The notes under the pieces were generated by a model. It was given only the letters and a program-made list of their open reading frames with translations. It had not been told where the DNA came from and searched no databases. A stretch of DNA of 6,397 nucleotides from an uncultured Bacteroidota bacterium (GTDB taxonomy: Bacteria; Bacteroidota; Bacteroidia; Chitinophagales; Saprospiraceae). A program made the translations under genes and the position numbers. Within the stretch, counting starts at the first letter, position 1, and each line of letters begins with the position of its first letter. The stretch is taken from contig CALEIL010000487.1 of assembly GCA_937876435.1 (NCBI GenBank), forward strand, positions 1-6,397, given 5' to 3'. Shown here piece by piece: positions 1 to 4,407 of the stretch.

Positions 1-1
1 A

Positions 2-436
2 GACGATGCGCCCCTACTCATGTTTACCTATGCAGAACAAAAGTTTATAGAAGCGGAAGCGGCATTTCGTTCCGGTGATCATACCAGAGCACTGAATGCC
101 TTCATCGATGGGATCCGGTCCAATATGGAAAAGGTTGGCGTACCGGATGGAGATATTTCCACCTATATGCAGGAGAAATACGGCGATCTGAATAGTTCCA
201 CGCTGACCATTCAGCAAATCATGGATGAAAAGTATCTCGCGATGTTTCTGCACCCGGAAACCTGGAACGATGCCCGCCGGTTTGATTATCAGTATACCGA
301 CTTCGACCTCCCTGCCAATGCCAATCTGGGTGAATTTATTCGTCGGTTGGAATATCCGGATTCTGAGAAAAGCCGGAATGGTTCCAATGTCCCGGCGATT
401 GAGGGGTTGACCGAACCGGTGCTTTGGGATGAGTAG
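2..436 (+). CDS. SusD/RagB-like outer-membrane nutrient-binding lipoprotein, C-terminal fragment
   Basis: This is the last 144 codons of a SusD-family protein. The frame is open from base 2 (reading DDAPLLMFTYAEQ...) to TAG at 434-436, so the methionine at base 20 is internal and the true start lies outside the window. SusD proteins are surface lipoproteins that sit over a SusC TonB-dependent transporter and capture oligosaccharides or other ligands. Visible family features are the helical FTYAEQKFIEAEA segment, typical of the TPR-like part of SusD. Next comes an EKYLAMFLHPETWNDARRF stretch, then RRLEYPDSEKSRNGSNVPA and a terminal tryptophan-acid ending (VLWDE). This pattern matches the SusD-like_2 subgroup better than classical SusD. 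The lipobox and N-terminal half are not visible. It is most likely the last gene of a susCD operon running in from the left. Family assignment is firm; the ligand is unknown. Confidence 0.9.
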   Translation, partial: DDAPLLMFTYAEQKFIEAEAAFRSGDHTRALNAFIDGIRSNMEKVGVPDGDISTYMQEKYGDLNSSTLTIQQIMDEKYLAMFLHPETWNDARRFDYQYTDFDLPANANLGEFIRRLEYPDSEKSRNGSNVPAIEGLTEPVLWDE

Positions 437-444
437 AGGGGTGT

Positions 445-476
445 AATTTTGAATTTTTGATGTTGAATTTTGAATT
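445..476. repeat. Short A/T-rich direct repeat (AATTTTGAATT)
   Basis: AATTTTGAATT occurs perfectly at 445-455 and again at 466-476, separated by a related TTTGATGTTG spacer. Low-complexity runs of this TTGAATTTTGAAT kind recur between genes in many Bacteroidota and some other bacteria, and give NSKF-like peptides when translated in reverse. It starts 9 bases after the SusD stop. No function is assigned. Confidence 0.6.
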
Positions 477-510
477 AGTGGGCAATTGTCTGGGGTTGGT
501 GGGAAGCAAT

Positions 511-578
511 GGACGAGTTTTAGCATACCACGAATGGAGCAATGGGTCGTGACCCATTGGACGAGTTTTCGGATACCA
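511..578. repeat. Imperfect 20-bp direct repeat pair, 48-bp spacing
   Basis: GGACGAGTTTTAGCATACCA (511-530) and GGACGAGTTTTCGGATACCA (559-578) match at 18 of 20 positions. The 48-base offset keeps frame, so both copies read DEF on the + strand (the first is followed at once by TAG) and WY(A/P)KTRP on the - strand. A perfect palindrome (541-558) lies between them. This looks like a dispersed or partly duplicated intergenic repeat rather than coding sequence. Confidence 0.6.
541..558. repeat. Perfect 8-bp inverted repeat AATGGGTC/GACCCATT
   Basis: AATGGGTC (541-548) and GACCCATT (551-558) are exact reverse complements separated by GT. The element directly abuts the second copy of the 20-bp direct repeat. 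It is not followed by a T-run on either strand, so it is not a terminator. It could be a cruciform or dimeric protein-binding site, or the core of a repeat unit. Confidence 0.6.
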
Positions 579-758
579 TAGAACGCTCGTCGGGAATCAA
601 ACTACGATACATAAATTATTGTCCTGTGCCGTGGATTGAACAAATTCGCGGGGAATTGATTTCTTATAATACACTCTATATACAGACGCGATCCAATTAC
701 AAACGCCTACTCAGGACCCCTACCTCATGTTAAAATATATATTTTCATAGTTGGTAGT

Positions 759-800
759 AAATTGGTTGCATTGGGGATTCTGATGCAGCCAATTTTTTTT
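759..800 (+). terminator. Rho-independent terminator
   Basis: The arms 759-771 (AAATTGGTTGCAT) and 783-795 (ATGCAGCCAATTT) form a 13-bp stem with one G-T wobble (766/788) and an 11-base loop. An unbroken run of eight T residues (793-800) covers the end of the stem. The T-run is only on the + strand, so it stops rightward transcripts, presumably those of the SusD operon. It also shields the convergent phosphoesterase gene, whose stop codon is 30 bases further on. Leftward transcripts would meet the hairpin without a good U-tract. Confidence 0.85.
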
Positions 801-830
801 ATGACAGTTTTACTATACCCGTAAATGGGC

Positions 831-1772
831 TTACTGCTCTCGTTTCAACCGCTCCGCCTCCCAGCCGTGATCGATATATTCCCAGCTAAATTCGTCATCT
901 TTTACCCGGATCGACATAAATCCTTCCCGGGTATTGTGCCTCCTCCCCTTCCAGCCATTGCCCGCGATCGATCCCCCGGTGAGAAATTGGGTGACGTCAT
1001 TGGCTAACCCGTATTCTTTCCAATGAATGTGGCCCTGGAGAACCAACTTTAGGTTGTGGTTCTGTAAAATCTGAAAGACTTCGTAGGCATTGGAAACCGT
1101 ACGGGGATTACCTCCGTGAATCTGGGTGTACACACAGACCATGGGTAGATGCGTCGTCACAATAATCGGTGTGGCCGGGTCCACGGATTTTATATATGAT
1201 TCCAGCCAGTCAAGTTGTGCTTTGTGATAGAAGCCTTTGTACTTTTTATCCGGTGTGACTTCCAGTGAATTGAGCGTGATAAAATGCCAACCTTTATGCT
1301 CGAAGGCGTAGTAGGTGTCACCGAAATACCTTTCCCACATACCATATTTATAATCGGGATGGTCGGGACCTTCCGGGCTTTCTTCATAGATCCCAAAGAG
1401 ATCATGGTTTCCTATGCAGTTGTAAACGGGCATATGAAACCCTTTGCTCATTTCCTGGTACAGTTTGAAAAGGCCGTCGCTTTTATCAAACTGGCCCCGC
1501 ATGACGTCATAGACCAGGTCCCCGCCCGTGATCACAAAATCAGGGTCCATATTGTTGACCTTATCGATCGCCATTTGAAAACCATCGGGCGCACCACGGT
1601 CGGGTCGGATGTGAATATCGGTGAGGAATGCGAATTCAAAATCCTGATTCGACTGATTTATATGCGCAGCACCACCATTTGATCGGTTGAAGCTCAGGAG
1701 GGGGGCCGCCATCGTGGCCATTCCGGCTTTCTTAAGAAATGATCTTCTGGTGGACCTGGGTTGATCTTTCAT
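831..1772 (-). CDS. Tat-exported calcineurin-like metallophosphoesterase
   Basis: This is a complete 313-residue protein of the calcineurin-like (Metallophos) superfamily, two-metal hydrolases of phosphomono- or diesters. All core motifs are present: DIH (D52, H54), GGD (D85), GNHD (residues 121-124), TTH (H208) and GHIH (H248, H250). These supply the full set of expected metal ligands and the catalytic histidine of GNHD. The N-terminus reads STRRSFLKKAG followed by a short hydrophobic stretch (about 17-27). This is a twin-arginine signal, so the enzyme is probably folded in the cytoplasm and exported to the periplasm. The start ATG (1770-1772) is fixed by this signal; no strong Shine-Dalgarno precedes it. 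A 16-bp palindrome (1807-1822) lies upstream in an A/T-rich leader. The gene stands alone, convergent with the SusD gene, so co-regulation is not implied. Class is firm; substrate (nucleotide, phospholipid, sugar phosphate) is not readable. Confidence 0.93.
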   Translation of the reverse strand: MKDQPRSTRRSFLKKAGMATMAAPLLSFNRSNGGAAHINQSNQDFEFAFLTDIHIRPDRGAPDGFQMAIDKVNNMDPDFVITGGDLVYDVMRGQFDKSDGLFKLYQEMSKGFHMPVYNCIGNHDLFGIYEESPEGPDHPDYKYGMWERYFGDTYYAFEHKGWHFITLNSLEVTPDKKYKGFYHKAQLDWLESYIKSVDPATPIIVTTHLPMVCVYTQIHGGNPRTVSNAYEVFQILQNHNLKLVLQGHIHWKEYGLANDVTQFLTGGSIAGNGWKGRRHNTREGFMSIRVKDDEFSWEYIDHGWEAERLKREQ

Positions 1773-1959
1773 AACTGGGCTTTTAGAATAAATAACGAAT
1801 GTATCTCTTTTTATATAAAAAGGCGAACATACTGTGTTGGCTGCATCATCAAATCAATTCCGCTCAATTCAATATTTATAATAATACTTTCGAACTTCCT
1901 AAAAACAGAAACTAATTTACAATCCCTCAGAACTATACTTTGTTTTTTTCCATACAACT

Positions 1960-2418
1960 CTACAATGATCCAAAATCTGCTGCATCCACCAATCGCTTCA
2001 TGGTACCAAAAAACGCCCGTTTGAAAGAGTCGTCGTTAGCATACAGCCGATACAGATCCAATTCTTGCTTTCGTTGTTTGTGCATCACTTCCTCCAGTAT
2101 CTTATTAAAAGCAATATCCCTGTTCTGCACGTCCGGATTCTCGGCAACTTTGGATTGAAAATCGGGATGCGCCTCTATATGTTGCTTAAGACACAGCCTG
2201 TTTTTGAACTCCATAGAAGAATAGGCGGGAGCTACGATGTTTTTCACCTGTGGAAATTCCTTAATGTTCTCCCGGAGCTGCTTGTCCAGCAACCTCCTGT
2301 CTGTCACTACGACGACCGTATCAAACAAGGGGTGCCGGAGATCTTTTGCCCCGGGTAGATCTGCTCTGGCCGGGCAGGTTTCTATGAGTAGATAGGCAGC
2401 CCAGGTGATAGATTTGGT
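1960..2418 (-). pseudogene. hsdR: Remnant of type I restriction enzyme subunit HsdR (two deletions)
   Basis: The minus-strand frame is open from a TAG at 2425-2427 to the stop at 1960-1962, about 153 codons. It begins TKSITWAAYLLIE, which in HsdR directly follows the Walker A GSGK, so the nuclease domain and the P-loop lysine are gone. It continues through DLRHPLFDTVVVVTDRRLLDKQL, the helicase motif Ia region, to APAYSSMEFKNRL. Near 2190-2200 it passes straight into a C-terminal HsdR segment (LKQHIEAHPDFQ, NPDVQNRDIAFNKILEEVM, RKQELDLYRLY, FKRAFFGTMKRLVDAADF). The DEAD-box and later helicase motifs, several hundred residues in intact HsdR, are missing. No ATG begins the frame; the nearest start-like codon is TTG at 2326-2328. 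No hsdM or hsdS is present. The remnant cannot be an active restriction motor. Whether a small protein is still made is unknown. Family assignment rests on recalled motif order. Confidence 0.82.
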
Positions 2419-2421
2419 TGG

Positions 2422-2434
2422 GTTCTAAAAGAAC
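2422..2434. repeat. Small palindrome at the hsdR homology break
   Basis: GTTCT (2422-2426) and AGAAC (2430-2434) are exact reverse complements with an AAA loop. The element begins within a few bases of the point where HsdR homology stops on the minus strand (about 2418). It may be incidental, or it may mark a recombination end point. Confidence 0.4.
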
Positions 2435-2448
2435 TAATGTTTTGAAGT

Positions 2449-2479
2449 TCCGGAGACGTCACTCCGGACTTGATCCGGA
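2449..2479. repeat. REP-like cluster of three TCCGGA palindromes
   Basis: TCCGGA occurs at 2449-2454, 2463-2468 and 2474-2479. Each copy is self-complementary, so any two can pair as a hairpin; the second and third enclose a CTTGA loop. The sequence around the last two (CTCCGGACTTGATCCGGAC) resembles dispersed intergenic elements of the CCGGACTTGATCCGG type seen in many bacterial genomes. It lies 120 bases upstream of the sigma gene. No T-run follows, so it is not a classical terminator. Confidence 0.5.
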
Positions 2480-2598
2480 CCCGGGCAAACCATTCGCTGG
2501 TTACTACTTTCTATCTCCTGGTAAAAATAATATGGAGGAAACTCACTATCTGGGTACAAAGTATTATCTTAGAATCATTACGATCAGAAGCCTAAATT

Positions 2599-3129
2599 GT
2601 GCCACTTCATAGTCAAGAACAAAAGTTTAATTTAAGACGACGAAAAGAATTTATTTTATTCGTTGAGCAAAACTATGAGCGGTTGTATCGGTATGGGATT
2701 ACGATATCCCAGGTTGAATACATCGTAGAAGATGCTGTTCAGGAATCATTTCTGATTTTATGGCAAAAGAGAAAAGAGATCCGGCAACCGGGTGCAGCAT
2801 TTTTTTATCTAATGCGAACTTTAAAAACAAAGATGATACGATCCCTTCGGGAATATCGAACATATTTACCAGAAGAAGCCATTCCACTGGAACAGATGTA
2901 CAGTATAAGTCCGGAAGATGAATGGATCGTAGAAGAGGACGAAAGGGAGAAAATAGAAAAATTAAACGTTAATCTGTCTGCACTTCCCATTCGGCAACGA
3001 CGGATCATAACACTGCATTTTTTAGAACACAAATCGTTTGATGAGATCACCGAAATTATGAAGATCGAGCGTCAATCTGCGTATAATTTGCTCAGCCGTT
3101 CCCTGCGAAATTTGAAGAGCAAATACTGA
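2599..3129 (+). CDS. ECF RNA polymerase sigma factor (sigma-70 family)
   Basis: This 176-residue protein has the two-domain plan of an extracytoplasmic-function sigma factor. Region 2 covers about residues 17-85, with the -10-binding core EDAVQESFLILW (44-55) and a following helix FFYLMRTLKTKMI. Region 4 covers about 119-176, with LPIRQRRIITLHFLEHKSFDEI and a helix-turn-helix ending SAYNLLSRSLRNLKSKY. A long acidic linker (about 92-118) joins them. The start is GTG at 2599: an in-frame TAA at 2593-2595 rules out a longer protein, and the first internal ATG is far inside region 2. AGAAG at 2586-2590 is a possible weak ribosome binding site. It is followed on the same strand by FecR and a SusC with a signalling domain. 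It therefore most likely directs RNA polymerase to that locus once freed from FecR. It acts in the cytoplasm. Confidence 0.93.
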   Translation: MPLHSQEQKFNLRRRKEFILFVEQNYERLYRYGITISQVEYIVEDAVQESFLILWQKRKEIRQPGAAFFYLMRTLKTKMIRSLREYRTYLPEEAIPLEQMYSISPEDEWIVEEDEREKIEKLNVNLSALPIRQRRIITLHFLEHKSFDEITEIMKIERQSAYNLLSRSLRNLKSKY

Positions 3130-3139
3130 AAATATGGAT

Positions 3140-3170
3140 TTATAGAAGATGTAATCACTCTTCTCTATAA
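3140..3170 (+). promoter_or_regulatory. Hairpin just after the sigma factor stop
   Basis: TTATAGAAGA (3140-3149) can pair with TCTTCT-C-TATAA (3159-3170) as a 10-bp stem plus short extension with one bulged C (3165) and a 9-base loop. It starts 11 bases after the sigma stop codon and is followed by only two T residues, so it is a weak terminator at best. It could be an attenuator or RNA-processing site that lowers fecR expression relative to sigma. The pairing is seen; the role is inferred. Confidence 0.4.
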
Positions 3171-3313
3171 TTGGAACAGTGCAGGTTTGGGATTTTGTTT
3201 TTAGCACGTCTACAAGCCGGTTTTAACCATAGTCCACAGTTGGAAAACAAGACCGACCAAAAAAATTTAAAAAAACTTTCCTTTAACCTGTTAGATCCCA
3301 CCACTTCGCTGCT

Positions 3314-3323
3314 CTCTATAGAG
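3314..3323. repeat. 10-bp palindrome CTCTATAGAG upstream of fecR
   Basis: CTCTATAGAG is perfectly self-complementary and ends on the first base of a possible GTG start (3323). It lies 23 bases before the preferred ATG (3347). Related half sites occur at 3163-3169 (CTCTATA) and, within the FecR coding start, at 3362-3370 (ACTATAGAG). It could be an operator or chance in A/T-rich sequence. Confidence 0.3.
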
Positions 3324-3346
3324 TGAATATCGCACTCAATACATAT

Positions 3347-4402
3347 ATGAAGCACGAATACACTATAGAGGAAATCGTAAATCATCCGGAATTCATAAAA
3401 TGGATGACCTCAGACACTGACCAGGGCACTTATTGGCATGATTATGCCAGGCAAAGTCCGGAACATATTAAAAAACTACAGTATGCCATCGATCTGTATA
3501 ATTTCAAAAATGATCAGAACTTAAGCGTTGATCATCACCGGATCAATGCACAAAAGGATCGGTTAATTAGAGATATTATTCTCAAGGATCGGATTCACAA
3601 GATCAAACGCTCCAGTACAGTAGTTGTACTCATGTTGGCGGTGTTTATGTCGGGCTGGTGGTTTTATACAAACAAGCCATTTCTCCAGTCAACCGATGAC
3701 ATTGTCGTCCAGGAAATACAGGATAATGAATGGACTTCTATCCACAATCCATCTTCCGGGCCAATGACTGTTGAGCTTCCTGATCAGTCCTATGTATTTC
3801 TAGACCCGGGAAGTGAAATTGCGTACAACCAGAATGATTTTTCAAAAGAACGCACAATTCATCTGGCAGGCAGTGCTTTTTTTATGGTCGAAAAACTGGA
3901 TCATATACCATTCATAGTGCAATCAGATCAGTTTCAAACCAGGGTACTCGGGACTGAATTTTATGTAAGTGATAAAACCCAGATGGAGGAGTCTTTTGTG
4001 AAGGTGACAGATGGAAAAGTTGAGGTGAAGAGCTTGGTATCTACAGGAAAAAACGATTCCCTGGCAATACTGACCAGGATGGAAAGCCTTCATTTGAATA
4101 AGCAAACCAAAAACATTGAATTACGAAAAGTAAGCATAAATGAAATGACCGGCGCCCAGGCAGCCAAACAATCAATGAGCTACAGGAACACCCCAGTATC
4201 AACTATTTTCAAGGATTTGGCGAAGAAATTTAACGTGAAAATTGAATACGACAAGGAGGTCCTTCAAGGCTGCTCCATCACCGCATCATTTACCGATAAA
4301 CAACTTGATCAGGCACTCTATATTATTTGTAAACTTTTGGATGCCAGTTTCCGGGAAAACCAGGGGCAAATTGAAATTTATAGCAAAGGATGTAAAAATT
4401 AA
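3347..4402 (+). CDS. FecR-family anti-sigma factor
   Basis: This 351-residue, single-pass inner-membrane protein should hold the adjacent ECF sigma factor inactive until the outer-membrane receptor signals. With ATG 3347 as start, residues 1-88 are the cytoplasmic anti-sigma part (MKHEYTIEEIVNHPEFIKWM..., WHDYARQSPEHIKKL). A membrane helix lies at about 89-108 (STVVVLMLAVFMSGWWFYT). The FecR domain follows at about 137-227: VELPDQSYVFLDPGSEIAYN, RTIHLAGSAFFMVEKLDHIPFIV, QTRVLGTEFYV, VKVTDGKVEV. The C-terminal DUF4974 (STN-like) domain is at about 278-347 (MSYRNTPVSTIFKDLAKKFNVKIEYD). An in-frame GTG at 3323 would add eight residues (MNIALNTY). I prefer ATG because families of this type usually begin with the helix that starts here, but neither site has a clear ribosome binding site. 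The stop is 5 bases before the SusC ATG, implying tight co-expression, whereas over 200 bases separate it from the sigma gene. Confidence 0.93.
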   Translation: MKHEYTIEEIVNHPEFIKWMTSDTDQGTYWHDYARQSPEHIKKLQYAIDLYNFKNDQNLSVDHHRINAQKDRLIRDIILKDRIHKIKRSSTVVVLMLAVFMSGWWFYTNKPFLQSTDDIVVQEIQDNEWTSIHNPSSGPMTVELPDQSYVFLDPGSEIAYNQNDFSKERTIHLAGSAFFMVEKLDHIPFIVQSDQFQTRVLGTEFYVSDKTQMEESFVKVTDGKVEVKSLVSTGKNDSLAILTRMESLHLNKQTKNIELRKVSINEMTGAQAAKQSMSYRNTPVSTIFKDLAKKFNVKIEYDKEVLQGCSITASFTDKQLDQALYIICKLLDASFRENQGQIEIYSKGCKN

Positions 4403-4407
4403 AAAAT

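Larger units (their letters stand above)
437..758. other. Intergenic region between SusD end and terminator, no supported gene
   Basis: Between the SusD stop and the terminator hairpin I see no gene I would support. The stretch contains an A/T-rich direct repeat (445-476) and an imperfect repeat pair with a palindrome (511-578). It also contains an open frame at 542-733 (63 codons, ATG start inside the palindrome). That frame has no recognisable domain, no clear ribosome binding site and an unremarkable composition. Because the only strong terminator lies over 320 bases past the SusD stop, this region may be transcribed as a long 3' untranslated tail; that is inference. Confidence 0.5.

Noticed and set aside
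336..557. Minus-strand open frame overlapping the SusD end
   Set aside because: Its residues derive from the A/T-rich repeat (NSKFNIKNSK) and the 48-bp repeat pair, and it overlaps a firmly supported SusD coding end.
716..732. CCCCTACCTCATGTT resembling the SusD codons near bases 10-25 (CCCCTACTCATGTTT), hinting at a duplicated SusD piece
   Set aside because: The similarity is limited to about 15 bases with an indel, and the flanking translation shows no SusD sequence on either side.
542..733. 63-codon open frame on + strand after SusD
   Set aside because: No recognisable domain, no clear ribosome binding site, and the ATG lies within a perfect palindrome next to a DNA repeat. It could still be a small gene, so it is kept only as part of the intergenic description.
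1284..1682. 132-codon + strand open frame inside the phosphoesterase gene
   Set aside because: Antisense to a gene with a complete conserved motif set; no domain of its own.
1796..1831. Minus-strand TACATTCG and TATGTTCG as Bacteroidota -7 boxes (TAnnTTTG) for the phosphoesterase
   Set aside because: Each has a mismatch in the key TTTG and neither has a convincing TTG box about 20 bases upstream.
781..1848. 12-bp inverted repeats TGATGCAGCCAA (781-792) and TTGGCTGCATCA (1837-1848) flanking the phosphoesterase gene
   Set aside because: A perfect 12-bp inverted match is expected about once by chance in a window of this size, the left copy is part of the terminator stem, and there is no transposase or target duplication.
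3173..3213. GGAACA ... GTCTAC as an ECF-type -35/-10 pair upstream of fecR
   Set aside because: The spacing is about 30 bases, far longer than the usual 16-17, so the two elements cannot be one promoter.
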